Of a stretch of 64,000 bases of DNA, positions 1-11,005 are shown in pieces. Within the stretch, counting starts at the first letter, position 1. Every line of letters starts with the position of its first letter. The translations under genes were made by a program, and so were the position numbers. The notes under the pieces were generated by a model, which saw nothing but the letters and a program-made list of their open reading frames with translations, ran no database searches and was not told the DNA's origin. Location of the stretch: positions 79,014,001 to 79,078,000 of the forward strand of contig JASDFA010000001.1 of NCBI GenBank assembly GCA_035772735.1. Direction: 5' to 3'. The DNA comes from Datura wrightii (taxonomy: Eukaryota; Streptophyta; Magnoliopsida; Solanales; Solanaceae).

Positions 1-504
1 GTATCAACGAAGGCCGGTGCATATCGGGCTAGGGAATCAAACTGCAAGGAATATTCCCGAACACTCATGGCCCCCTGTTCTAGATGTAGGAACTGGTCTA
101 CCCGGGCCTGTCGAATCTCCCGCGGCAAATAATGATCCAGAAAGGCTCCTGAAAAGCTGGACCAGGTGGGAGGGGAAACATCTCTCCCTCGAACTACCGG
201 GCCCTCCTGATGATTCTGCAGCTGTAGATGGCATTGGCTGACGCTGAGCAGCCATCATCTGTGCTAACAGAACTACAACACTCCTAACCTCCTGATCAGA
301 AGGAGTCAATATAGGGGCTGCTGAAGGTAATGTCGCCCCGAGTGGCTCCTGACGTGGTGGAGACTGCTGAGGAGGCTGGGATGATGCCTCTGTAGTGCCC
401 TCTGATCGGGCTATCTCCAAGTGAGGGGGAGGCATCCTGCTAGTGCCTTCTCCTGCTGCAATGTCTAAGTTCCGACCTGTAATAGGATGGCGCTGGTCTG
501 ACAT
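1..504 (-). pseudogene. gag N-terminal part, frameshifted (Ty3/gypsy copy 1)
   Basis: The ATG at 504 begins MSDQRHP..., and the protein continues through a proline/glutamine-rich N-terminus of the kind seen in plant Ty3 gag. Compared with copy 2 (3495-4402), a 197-bp piece is missing: CCCTCG at 186-191 joins sequences that in copy 2 lie at two separate CCCTCG sites (3887-3892 and 4084-4089). As 197 is not a multiple of three, the retrotransposon-gag domain downstream is out of frame. The protein continues beyond the left edge. Gag would form the cytoplasmic particle; this copy cannot encode a normal one. Confidence 0.8.
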
Positions 505-702
505 TATCTGTAACCAAAGAATATGGTAAGATTTTAGGAAATCAACCCTATACTGTACCGCTCTACAGCACGACTGAATCAGAATAAAAGACAACCATCC
601 TATCATGCCTTGCAGCCTCCTACCCATAGTATGTGGTGCACAACACATCCATGGACAGGACTCTACTTAGCACGGCTTGCAGACTCCCTGGAATACGACC
701 TG

Positions 703-714
703 GCTCTGATACCA
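703..714 (-). promoter_or_regulatory. Primer binding site, initiator Met-tRNA (copy 1)
   Basis: The minus strand reads TGGTATCAGAGC, complementary to the 3' end of plant initiator tRNA-Met, four bases after the LTR end at 719. It primes minus-strand DNA synthesis and fixes the orientation of the element. Confidence 0.9.
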
Positions 715-718
715 AGTT

Positions 719-3494
719 TGTCACGCCCCACCTTGGGGGGTATGACTGGCACCTGGTGCCCTACTAAGACCTGACCTGCTGAACTGTTAAGCCTGGGCGC
801 ATCTAGCGCCTGGCTGGCTCTAACTCAAATTTCTGGAAACAAAGGGCTATATAACGGCTGTAAATACAGCCCCCGGCCCATTGGCCTATAGCCTTCTGTA
901 CCTGTATTACAGCTGAGCAGAAACAAGGTAATTCAGGGGAACCTATGCGGGCCGACAAGGCCACCATGCTGTCTAGCTATCTGTAACTCAAGCATAATAT
1001 ACTGAAAAAGCTACGTGACCGGCAAGGTCACCACTACCGGCAAACTATGGCCCCACACGGCCATTACAAAAGAAAGAAGGAGTAAAGGCAACTATACAAC
1101 TGCACGGCCTCACACGACCGGCTCATCTGACCACAGGGAATATATACAGACTGCAAGCCTCTAGGAAGGATAATAGAAATGATCGGGACAGGGCCCCGAC
1201 CTACCCGTACTGTACAACAAAAAGAACTGGGCTACACCTCTAGAAATTCAGCCTCTGGATGACAGGAGCTGAATACTCAACCGCTGATGGGGATCACGAG
1301 GTATCGCCTGCTCGTCTATGGGTACCTGCAGGCAAGTAATGCAGCGCCCCACTAGGCGTCAGTACCACTGGTACTGAGTATGTAAAGCAAACTGAAAACA
1401 GCCGAATATAATTAATATGACTAGCAATTCTGAATAGCAGGAGATAACTGAATCTGTAAGAACTGAAGGGATGTCTGAAATCAATAACATAACTGACGAA
1501 ACTGGAATAGAAGAACTAAATTAACTATCTGATAGTGTAGATCGTACCTGTTCTTAATCATACTGAAGGGAGTAGGAATCATACCTGGAGGCGTATCATT
1601 TCACTAATAATCTGCTCGTATCTACTATAATCATAGCATAACATACATAACATAACATGGCATACATAACCTTACCCGGCCCCCATAAGCCGGGAGGTAC
1701 AATCAACACAGAATCTATACCCCTACCCCGGTCATCCCATCTCCTACAGTGGCTGTAAGCACCCTGCCGGTCCCAGGGTATGCACTTGGGCTCGCTGAGC
1801 CCCTGACTATAACTGTATCTGAGTCCGGAGGACTCCTGAATCTGCACCCGGGCGTATCCGCTCGACTGGGGTGTGTAAGGGCCGATCAAGGCACAAATAT
1901 GGGGAAAAAACTGGCATCCCATCTTCGTCCCCTGGCGGGACGGCATGCCACTCCGTAGAGTGACGTATCCTCGTCCTCTGGTGGACGAGTCGATACAGCT
2001 ATTAACCCTGGGCGGTCACGGATGCTAGGTAATCCAACCCCAAACAATACAATGGTCTCAACTGGTAGTACTATCTGGGTATCTCGCATGCTGAGGCTAA
2101 TAGGGGTAAAGTATCACATATATTACATGCTGGCTAATGGTAGTAATCTGTACGTATTTAATACGTGCTGAGGCAGGTAAAGATATATGAATATGAATAT
2201 AGTCCCCTGCCAGCTATACTGGGCAAATGCTATATAAAATAATGTTTCTACTGAAAACTCTGCGGTTTACTAAGTTCTGTATATACTATATGCTGGACCC
2301 ACGATAGAAATAAGTACATACTTAATACATGCTGAGGCTGGAAATACTATATACGTATGTACGAATATAATCTTGCTACTGAACTACGCTGTATACTGAC
2401 TTTCTATAGTAACATGATTTACTACTCCTGACATGCTTCCCGAACTTCATTTTAGCCTGCTATTCTATTTCTGAAGTGCTTTACGGATACTGTACTACTT
2501 CACGGGGTTTCAGCTGAACACAACAATATCTTAACATGGCATATTACATCACACACTGAATATACTGGGCAATCTCTAACGCTTGCGTTAGAATCTATTT
2601 CATACCGTTAGGTTTCATACACATTACAACCCAATGTTTTATAACATCGTACCAATATTCATAATAACGCAATACTCAACTTCTGAACATTCTACTGATC
2701 CGTAATTTATTACGCTATACTGATATTACTTAACTTGCCGAAGGAAACTAACTTTACATACCTTCTCTTTGAATTATTCGTCCGTCGGACGAAGCTCGAC
2801 CGGTACTTCAACTATTTTCTCCCAACTACATTCATAAATACGCCAATTAATACTAAATACAGCTGTATTGTAAAGAGCAACGTTACTTTCGATATAGTTT
2901 ATAGCCTAAACTTAGGCTTATCGAAAGACGGTCAAAAACTCGCTATTTTCCAGCGGCCCAGAAGGGAGAAGTATTCACTTCTCAGCTAGGAACACATAGA
3001 CATTAATTTAGAGCAATTCTACTTACTTTAGTTCGGTGGCTCGCCGATTCGTCGGCCGTATTTTGCGAAACTAACTCCGTAGAAATGCTCTCTGCTGCTA
3101 AATACCTTGGTATCTAGGATTAATTTGAGTTTGGGCAGCGTTTGGCAGCGTAATCGGACGAAAATATTTAATTTTTCTTTGTTTTTCCTCTTTCTCTGAT
3201 TTCTCTCTCTGTTTTCCTGGAAATTTCTAAGTATATACTGATTTAAAATCGAAGTGGGTTTTATATACTTGGGCCTGGACAAGGGCAACGTGTCACGGAG
3301 CCATCGCGGAGGCCTCACCTCCGTGACACGCTGCCATCGCGGAGGGGCTCTGCCTCGGCTCCTCCCGCGATGGATCGACGGGTTTCTCATCCGATCTTTT
3401 CCCGGGCCTTTCCCTAGCACGTATGGCTTCCAAATATGCTTAACCAACGTGCGAATAGGTCATCTAAGTGCCGGGAATTCTACGGGGTATAACA
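719..3494 (-). repeat. 5' LTR of Ty3/gypsy copy 1 (2776 bp)
   Basis: The LTR is bounded by TGTTATACCCC and GGCGTGACA on the minus strand. A TATA box (TATATAA, minus strand, 3261-3267) lies just downstream of a GC-rich module with a perfect 12-bp inverted repeat (CGTGTCACGGAG at 3289-3300 against 3319-3330). A second inverted repeat, arms CTTTCGATA/TATCGAAAG around GCCTAA-AC-TTAGGC, spans 2886-2927. The related LTR at 4615-6601 lacks several hundred bp present here around 2230-2890, and the plus-strand LTR at 45396-47952 is the same family. Confidence 0.9.
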
Positions 3495-4402
3495 CTCTGT
3501 AACTCAACTGGCCTATCCCGGCGGCGCTGTTCCTGATTGGCCCTCCTGATCTCCCGATGCCGCTGTCTGATGCCCTCAATATTCTGGGCAAATGCCAGAA
3601 CTCGAGCAATGTCCATGTCCTCTCGCAGTGTGGCCGTAATACAAGTCTTAACATATTCTGGATTCAACCCCATGATAAAGCGGTGTACTCTGGATGCCAT
3701 GGTATCAACAAAGGTCGGTGCATACCGAGCCAAGGAATCAAACCGCAAGGAATATTCCCTAACACTCATGGCCCCCTGCTCTAGATGTAGGAACTGGTCT
3801 ACCCGGGCCTGTCGAATCTCCCGCGGCAAATAGTGATCCAGAAAAGCTCCTGAGAAGCTGGACCAGGTCGGAGGGGAAACATCTCTCCCTCGGGACCTTT
3901 CCCAGCTTTCATACCACAATACAACGATGTCCCGTAACCGGAATGCTACCAACTCAACTGATTCTGTAGGCGTGGCATGCATAACCCTGAAAATTCTCTG
4001 CATTTGATCCAGAAAATCCTGAGGGTCCTCTGTCCGGTCTGTACCTGTAAACTATGGGGGATTCAGAGCCAAGAACTCTCGGACCCTCGAACTACTGGGC
4101 CCTCCTAACGACTCCGCAACTGTAGACGGCATCGGATGATGCTGGGCAGCCATCATCTGTGCTAACATAACTACCGCACTCCTAACCTCCTGGTCGGAGG
4201 GTGTCGGTATGGGGACTGCTGAAGGTAGTGTTGCCCTAAGTGGCTCATGACGTGGTGGAGACTGCTGAGAAGGCTGGGACGATGCCTCTGTAGTGCCCTC
4301 TGATCGGGCTGTTTCTAAACGAGGGTGAGGCATCCTGCTGGTGCCTTCCCCTGCTGCAATATCTAAGCTCCGGCCTATGATAGGATGTCGCTGATCTAAA
4401 AT
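3495..4402 (-). pseudogene. gag, Ty3/gypsy copy 2, interrupted by a nested LTR
   Basis: Two stretches (4333-4052 and 4051-3495) lie in one frame, separated by a single TAG at 4052-4054. The copy at 56464-54930 has CAG at this codon, so a C-to-T change explains the stop. The expected ATG has become ATT at 4400-4402. Conserved retrotransposon-gag residues are readable (DPQDFLDQM, WYESWER, SFLG-like DHYLP, MGLNPEY). The frame runs into the nested LTR, which supplies the last nine codons (VIPRRIPGT). It cannot make a complete Gag. Confidence 0.85.
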
Positions 4403-4598
4403 TATCTGTAACCAAAGAATACAGTAAGCTTTAGGGACTCAACCCTATATTATACCGCTCTACAACACGACTGAATAAGAATAAAAGACAATCATCCTAT
4501 CATGCCTTGCAGCCCCCTACCCATAGTATGTGGTGCACAACACATCCATGGGCAGGACTCTACTTAGCACGGCTTGCAGACTCCCTGGGATACGACCT

Positions 4599-4610
4599 GC
4601 TCTGATACCA
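4599..4610 (-). promoter_or_regulatory. Primer binding site, initiator Met-tRNA (copy 2)
   Basis: The minus strand reads TGGTATCAGAGC, four bases from the LTR end at 4615. It is identical to the PBS of copy 1. Confidence 0.9.
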
Positions 4611-4614
4611 AGTT

Positions 4615-6601
4615 TGTCACACCCTGCCTTGGGGGGTATGACTAGCACCTGGTGCCCTACTAGGACCTGAACTGCTAGACTGCTGAGCCTGAGCACATCT
4701 GGTGCCTGGTTGGCTCTAACTCAGATTCAGGGAAACAACGGGCTATATGACGGCTGTAAATACAGCCTCCGGCCGACTAGGCCTATAGCCACCTGTACCT
4801 GTGCTGACAGCTAACCAGAAACATATCAATATAGGGAAACCTATGCGGGCTGACAAGGCCATCATGCTGTCTAGTTATCTGTAACTCAACAATGAAATAC
4901 TGGATAGCTACGTGACCGGCAAGGTCACCACTACTGTCAAGCTATGGCCCCACACGACCAACATAAAGGAAACAAAAGTACTAACAGCTATACAACTGCA
5001 CGGCCTCACACGACCGGCTCATCTGACCACAGGGAAATATATACAGACTGCAAGCCTCTAAGAATACTTATAAGATGGTTGGGACAGGGCCCCGACCTAC
5101 CCATGCTGTACAACAAAAGAAAAGGGATAAACCTCTAGCTATCTAGCTCCGGATGACTAGAGCTGATGACCCTGTGAGCTGACTGGAATCACGAGGTATC
5201 GGCCCCTCGTCTATGAGTACCTGCAGGCAAGTAATGCAGCGCCCCACCGGGCGTCAGTACCATTGGTACTGAGTATGTAAAACAATAACTGAAAGAAATA
5301 TCTGAAAGCAACAACACAACTGATGGAACTGAAATAGGAAGGAATAGACTAACTGACTGGAAATGTAAAACTATGCCTACTCTTAACTATACTGGAAGGA
5401 GTAGGAGCCATACCTGAAGATATATCATTCTACTGTCGATCTACTCGTGTCTCGTATCACATGTCATAACATAACATAACATAACATAGCACACACAAAC
5501 CTTACCCGGCCCCCATAAGCCGGGAGGTACAAACAACACGCAATCTATACCCCTACCCCGGTCGTCCCATCTCCTATAATAACTATAAGCATCCTGCCGG
5601 TCCCCTGGGTATGCACTTGGGCTCGCTGAGCCCCTGACTATAACTGTACCTGAATCCGGAGGACTCCTGAATCAACACCCAGGCGTATCCGCTCGACGGG
5701 GGTGTATAAGGGCTGACCAAGGCACAATATGGGGAAAACTGGAATCCCATCTTCGTCCCCTGCGGGACGGCATGCCACTCCGTAGAGCGACGTATCCTTG
5801 TCCTCTGGCGGATGAGTCGATACAACTATTAACCCTGGGGCGGTCATGGATGCTAGGTAATCCAACCCAAGACAATACAATGGTCTCAACTAGTAATACT
5901 ATCTGCATATCCCACATACTGAAGCTAATGATAATAAAGTATTCGTGCATACTGTATGCTGAACTAGTGATAGTGATATGTACGTATTTAATACGTCCTG
6001 GGACTGATAATAGTATATATATATGTATAGCCTAAACTTAGGCTTACTCGCTATTTTCCAGAAGTCCAGAAGGGAGAAATACTCACTTCACAGCTAGGAG
6101 CATATAGACACTAGTTTGGAGCAATTCTACTTGCCTTAGCTCGGTAGCTCGACGATTCGTCGGCCGTATTTCACGAAACTGAATCCATAGGAATGCTCTC
6201 TGCTGCTAAATACCTCGGTATCTGAGGTTAATTTAGGTTTGGACTGCGTTTGGCAGCGTAATCGGACGAAATTATATTACCCTCTTCGTTCTTTTCCCTC
6301 TGGTTATTCCTCTCTATTTTCTGGAAATTTTATAAGTTTAAATGAATTAAAACCGAAGTGGGGCTTTATATACTTGGGCCTGGACAAGGCCAACGTGTCA
6401 CGGAGCCAACGCGGAGGCTCCACCTCCGTGACACGTTGCCATCGCGGAGGGGCTCTGCCTCGGCTCCTTCCGCGTTGGTTCGACAGGTTTCTCGTCCGAT
6501 CTTTTTCCCGGGCCTTTCTTTAGCACGTATGGCCTTCAAATACGCTTAACCAACGTGCGAATAGGTCATCTAGGTGCCGGGAAATCCTACGGGGTATAAC
6601 A
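4615..6601 (-). repeat. 5' LTR of Ty3/gypsy copy 2 (1987 bp, internally deleted)
   Basis: It has the same family ends (TGTTATACCCC...GTGTGACA) as the LTR at 719-3494 but is about 790 bp shorter. The sequence jumps near 6010-6025 from the AT-rich part to the GCCTAAACTTAGGC hairpin remnant, losing the first arm of the CTTTCGATA inverted repeat. TATA box TATATAA is at 6366-6372 (minus), with the 12-bp inverted repeat at 6394-6405 and 6424-6435 upstream. Confidence 0.88.
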
Positions 6602-6614
6602 CCCTGAAATTTTG

Positions 6615-8157
6615 AAACATATAAAAAGGTAAATATGGGCCCATTCACTATCATGTGGACCGTTTACTATTATATGATTTAGTAGATGGATCTATGATAT
6701 GGTCACATGTACATTTGATATTAACTTGCAATTTGATGTTTGCAAAGTTGTTTTCTCAATTATTAAATTAAGAGCACGGTTCCAATGATGAATTATATTG
6801 ATAATGTTGGTTTATATACAAATTATTGTAGAAAAAATTGTATGCCTCCGATTATAGCTAGATAATTAGTTATGAGAATAAAATCCCAAAATAAAAATTT
6901 GGTATAAGATGTGTTATTAAACAAGTAGCGACACTTATAGACATCACGCCAACAAGGTTCCCTATCACAATTGGTTCAGGGTCAGAAACCAAATAATTTT
7001 CATTTAAAAATTTGAATAAGTGGTATATCATTCAATTACTCTACCGCCACGCACGAAGACGGATCCCAAATGAGGTTGGGGTAAATGTTAGATTTTTCAA
7101 TATTAGGAGGGAGAGATGATTAGCAATTGAAAATTATGTATGAGATGAATTATCTAGATCCTCAAAAAAAATGTGCACTTAAAGTTCAAAGAGATAATTA
7201 TTTGAAAATGTTGCAAATTAATTTCACATGTTTCTTTTAAATTTTATCCCTCCCTAGGAGGCTTTTCTCCTTCTTTGGTGACTTGAAACCTCAACCTCAG
7301 GATTGGAAGTGGCGGGTGCTTACCATTTGAGCAACAACCCTCTTGTCAAATATTTTCAAATGTATTTGCTGAGCCTATGTTATAATCCAGCTACAAGTAC
7401 TCCAATAAAAATTAGAGTCCTTAATGGACAAGTTTATGACACGCCTGAAGCGTGATAGATCAATTGATTTCAAAGATAAAAGCTCCTTGAAAAAAGAGAG
7501 AAACAAACGATCAAGATGATCATAATAATGGTGCAAGTGCTTTAAAAAGCACAACAACATAATACTTCCTACAACCTTGAAAAAAGTTCAGGTACTTGAA
7601 AATATTGAGAAAGATAAAAAATCTCGATAAGTTATGCCGCACTAAAATGGATATCAAAATAACCATCAGCGGTACTTTTGATATAATGCAATGTTAAAAT
7701 TATAAATAGTGATGAGGATTTTGAAAAAATTTCTCAAAGAGTGTGACAGATAAATGATTGGCCAAGTAAAATACGCAATTCAAATATATTTTATTTCACA
7801 TTATAAATGTGAAACGTTTTGGATCTACAGTCCAAACACTTGAAGATATAATGTTAGTAGGGTATAAATAAGTTCTTATGTGAAGTGAAATAAAGAATAA
7901 AAGCATAAGATATATAGTACGACTTGTGCCTTGTGGCATAAATATTTTTTACATAAGTCCTGTCATTATTATATGGAGATGTATTCACTTGTGGAGGATG
8001 AAATTGTTTTCAAATTTCATATGAGTCTAACAATACATGAAAAACTTGATATGCTTATATGAAATTGTTGTCATGTGTAGCTAGACAATGAAGTTTATAT
8101 GAAAAATCTTGAAGGATTTAAAAGGTTCTAAAGTGATTCCATTGAGTATCCCAATGA
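6615..8157 (+). pseudogene. copia pol remnant: integrase to reverse transcriptase
   Basis: With frameshifts, the plus strand matches the Ty1/copia polyprotein in order. The integrase core comes first (WSHVHLI...CNLMFAKLFSQ, near 6690-6770). The post-integrase linker follows (DPQKKCALKVQRDNYL, near 7155-7210). The RT start is next (near 7720-7900: NDWPSK, EDI.LVGYK, RYIVRLVPCG, then HEKLD), and last the YMKNLEGFKRF segment near 8095-8130. These match known plant copia order and spacing. Almost every segment carries stops, so no protein is possible. The SINE at 7231-7346 splits the linker. Confidence 0.8.
7231..7346 (-). mobile_element. tRNA-derived SINE, TS/SolS-like
   Basis: On the minus strand an A-box-like stretch (TTGCTCAAATGGTAAGCAC, 7319-7337) is followed by CACTTCCAATC and a B-box-like stretch (GAGGTTTCAAGTCAC, 7278-7292). 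After these comes AAAGCCTCCTAGGGAGGGA. This is the layout of Solanaceae TS-like SINEs. The flanks CAAATTAATTTCACATG (7214-7230) and CAAATATTTTCAAATG (7347-7362) look like a decayed target duplication. It lies inside copia pol. The family name rests on memory of the consensus. Confidence 0.7.
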
Positions 8158-8162
8158 TTGTG

Positions 8163-10514
8163 TGTTATATCCCGGAAGCCCAAAGGTTAGATCCGGGAGT
8201 GAAATGGAGAAAAATTAAAAATCTGAAACCAGGTCACAAAACGAGTCGTTCTGTGACCCGTGGGGAAGGCCACGAGTCGTGAGGTGACTCGTGGTGAGGT
8301 TCAAAGGTGTGAATTGAATTTTGGGATTTAAGGTGCCTACGGACGTGACCACGAGTCGTGGTCAGGTCCCACGACTCGTTGAGTCAGTCGTGGGCAATGA
8401 TTTTGAGAAGGTGAAGAAAAATGGCAATGTACCCTACGGAAGGTCCCCATGAGTCGTTGTCAGTCACCACGATTCATGGGATGGGTCTTGGTCAGCGGGA
8501 TAGAATTTAATTGAAATTAAGGCAGTGCATGTGACGAGTAGTGACCACGAGTTGTGGTCACCTGTAACGATTTGTGAGGTCCCTCATGATGAACCCTGAA
8601 TGATATGTTGGACAGTGTACTTGACCATTGATTCCACAATTCGTTCCCCTGGGCGATGACTCGTCCAGTCCCTCATTGGGACTGGCAGTCAATTTATTCC
8701 TGTGAATTTAGTAAGGGCTTTTCCGTGATTCCTACGATCCTAAGGCCTAAACTACGTCAGTTTAAGTTATGAATGATGATTTTTAAGAGGGTTAAGTTTA
8801 TTTTAGGCCATTCTTATTCATGCATGCAAGAGTAATAGTCTAGAGAGGTGATCAAGGAAAATCCTTCAAGGTTCTTCTTCAAATCTTCCTTGGGCAATCA
8901 GAGAAGAATCATCTATAATCAGGTATGTAGGGTTATGAATGGGTGAATTTGTTCACACCCATGTCCAATCCCTCTCTAATTCATGAAAAATCCATGAGTT
9001 GATTATATGGGGTTTTAACCCAATGCATGAATTCTCTAAGTCAATGTCATGGGTATGATCTCAGTATGTTTTAATTGATGAATTACAATTCTGGGCAAGT
9101 TTTATCATATTTTCAATTACTAATCATGTTTACTAGTTTTTCAAATTAAGATGCCCATTCATGAAGGCTTATGAGAAGAGGAGGTTTATGAAGTATGTTC
9201 TTGTATGATGAATTTTGATGAGAAAAGCATGTTTTCAATCTACCCATGTTATGTTCATGTTTTCAAAGTGAATCAAGTTATTTCAAGCATGTTGTAGTAT
9301 TGGGCAATGCTCCCATGTTAAAGTATGATTTATGATTTTCTCGAATTGAGCTTACCACATGGTTTTGGAGCGAAGACTCCCAATTATTTTCAGCTTGTGG
9401 TATGATTTGAGCTAAAGCTTCTCACATATATATAATTTCATATTTGAGATGTATTCAGTTATTGAGATTCGTCAATAGATGATGGTGAGCTTCGTTAAGA
9501 ATAACGATGAAGAGCATATACATGTTTTTGGGAGTAATATCTAGCACCGAGTAGGCTAAGGGTCGATCACCCTATGCCTCAGAACTACGCGCCAACGTAG
9601 CTTGATTTATATATATCTTTTCGGACCTCTTTTGTGGGCTATCCCCTGGCTGATTGGACCATGATCTTGGTATTGATATCATGGTATCATCCTTAGCTCT
9701 GGCAAGGTTTTGGACGACTCTACCCACTTGAGTGTGATAGTTGGGACACCACGTAAGCTCTATCGTGGTATGTCAGTTAAAAGACGAGTCTCCCATTGTT
9801 CCTCATAATTTCAGTTATGCATGTTTATCATTCATGTTACATATATATCTACATGTGTCCTAAAGCAGGTTTGACCCAATGTTCGGCTTTAATTATGATT
9901 AATAGATTTCATCTTTGGGTTAATCAATTCAGTTACGATGTTATGTTATATTGAAATCATGTCTTCAGAAAGATAGCATGCAAGCCCTACTCTCAAATTC
10001 TTATTTTGTTTATGTTTTTCATTATGCATGTTTTAAATAATTTTACTTATTTAAGCAGTTTTACTTATCTTGTATACTCGGTACATTCCGCATACTAACC
10101 ACATATTCTATGATATATCATTTCAGGATACGAGCCCCGACACTCAGACTCAGCCTCGTCCTTAAACGGCCTTTCAGAGTTAGTATCCCATAACTGTTGG
10201 TGAGTCCTCATCTCCCGAGGACCAGGCTCTATCAGTTTTCTTTATGTATTTAGTTTCAGACTTAAGGAGTTAGTTGGGGGTCTTGTCCCATCAACTCATC
10301 AGTATTAGAGGCTTTTCAGACATAGAATGTAATCAGCTTCAGACACTTTGTATTTCTGATGTTATGCTTATTTCAGACTTCCGCTAAGTTTATCATGTTG
10401 ATCTTCCGCTTTTATGATTGAGTTAAATGTTATGTTCATGCCATGGGTCGACTTGGAGTCCCTCGGGGTTTCTTGTCCAGTATCTCGGTCCGGGCCTCCG
10501 CTCGGATTGTGACA
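8163..10514 (+). repeat. 5' LTR of deleted Ty3 element (2352 bp)
   Basis: It begins TGTTATATCCCGG and ends GGATTGTGACA. From about 8230 to 8660 it carries an array of short ACGAGTCGT/ACGACTCGT palindromic motifs joined to GTGG or GGTC (for example CACGAGTCGTGG near 8350), the same motif type as in the solo LTR at 35821-37513. No strong TATA box remains in this copy. Confidence 0.85.
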
Positions 10515-10518
10515 AACT

Positions 10519-10530
10519 TTGTATCAGAGC
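10519..10530 (+). promoter_or_regulatory. Primer binding site, initiator Met-tRNA, one mismatch
   Basis: TTGTATCAGAGC differs at one base from the tRNA-iMet PBS and lies four bases after the LTR end. Confidence 0.8.
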
Positions 10531-10724
10531 AATAAGTTTTGGAGTGTCCTAGGGTGTCTAAAAGCCGCGTTAAGTAGTGTCTTTTTCATGGGTGTAAAGC
10601 ACGCAACACTTATGATGAAGAGGCTATGAGACGTTTAGGAAATGTTCCCTTCTTTCATAATCTGTGTCGTCTGATGAAATGTCTCCCTATCCTTCTAACT
10701 CGTGCTATTCACAATTACAGAATC

Positions 10725-10874
10725 ATGGCTTCCTGCAGAGTTAACGGTCGGAGGAATGGGAATGGAAACGACCATGAGGATGGCAATGGAGACGGGCACC
10801 AACAAGCCCCACCAGTCCAAGAGCACCATGCACTAGAGCCGGTGGCTCATGCTAAATTTAGGGCAGCTATTTAG
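10725..10874 (+). pseudogene. gag start, 49 codons, ends at internal deletion
   Basis: The ATG at 10725 opens a short frame, MASCRVNGRRNGNGNDHEDG and on to FRAAI, ending TAG at 10872-10874. The low-complexity Asn/Gly/Asp start and PPVQEH resemble the N-terminus of plant Ty3 gag. The stop lies essentially at the join to the 3' LTR remnant, so the protein was cut by the internal deletion. The leader between PBS and ATG (10531-10724) matches the spacing of related elements. Confidence 0.65.
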
Positions 10875-11000
10875 AGTTGTCATGTTGATCTATCATTTTC
10901 ATGATTTATTTAGATGTGTGTTCATTCCATGGGTCAACTTAGAGTCCCTCTGGGTTCCTTTTCCCGTATCTCGATCCAGACCTGCGTTCGGGTCGTGACA
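10875..11000 (+). repeat. 3' LTR remnant, terminal ~126 bp
   Basis: The sequence matches the last ~120 bp of the 5' LTR (10395-10514) with substitutions, including CATGTTGATCT, CCATGGGTC and the GTCGTGACA end, and is followed directly by target duplication TTGTG. Confidence 0.88.
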
Positions 11001-11005
11001 TTGTG

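Larger units (their letters stand above)
1..3494 (-). mobile_element. Ty3/gypsy retrotransposon, 5' end (nested copy 1, runs off left edge)
   Basis: On the minus strand the order is a 5' LTR (3494 to 719), a tRNA-iMet primer binding site, a leader and a broken gag that runs off the window at position 1. The LTR starts TGTTATACCCC and ends GGGGCGTGACA, the TG...CA form expected. The element lies inside the gag of a second copy of the same family: that gag reads cleanly up to 3495, where this LTR begins. A target duplication would be CTCTG at 3495-3499, but the partner lies outside the window. The gag type and tRNA-Met PBS fit the chromovirus-like (Tekay/Del-type) group; that lineage is inferred. 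Confidence 0.85.
3495..6601 (-). mobile_element. Ty3/gypsy retrotransposon, 5' end (copy 2, host of copy 1)
   Basis: A 5' LTR (6601 to 4615), PBS, leader and gag are visible, after which the element is interrupted at 3495 by copy 1. Its right edge at 6601 abuts Ty1/copia integrase coding sequence on the plus strand, so it inserted into that copia element. The candidate target duplication CCCTG (6602-6606) has its partner off the left edge. Insertion order is therefore copia first, then this copy, then copy 1. Confidence 0.85.
8163..11000 (+). mobile_element. Internally deleted Ty3/gypsy element with target duplication
   Basis: A complete 5' LTR (8163-10514) is followed by a PBS, a leader, the first 49 codons of gag and only the last ~126 bp of a 3' LTR (10875-11000). 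The 5-bp sequence TTGTG flanks both ends (8158-8162 and 11001-11005), proving an integration event. Everything from gag to most of the 3' LTR has been lost. It lies in the RT/RNase H part of a copia element. Right-end homology is to the LTR segment at about 10395-10514. Confidence 0.92.
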
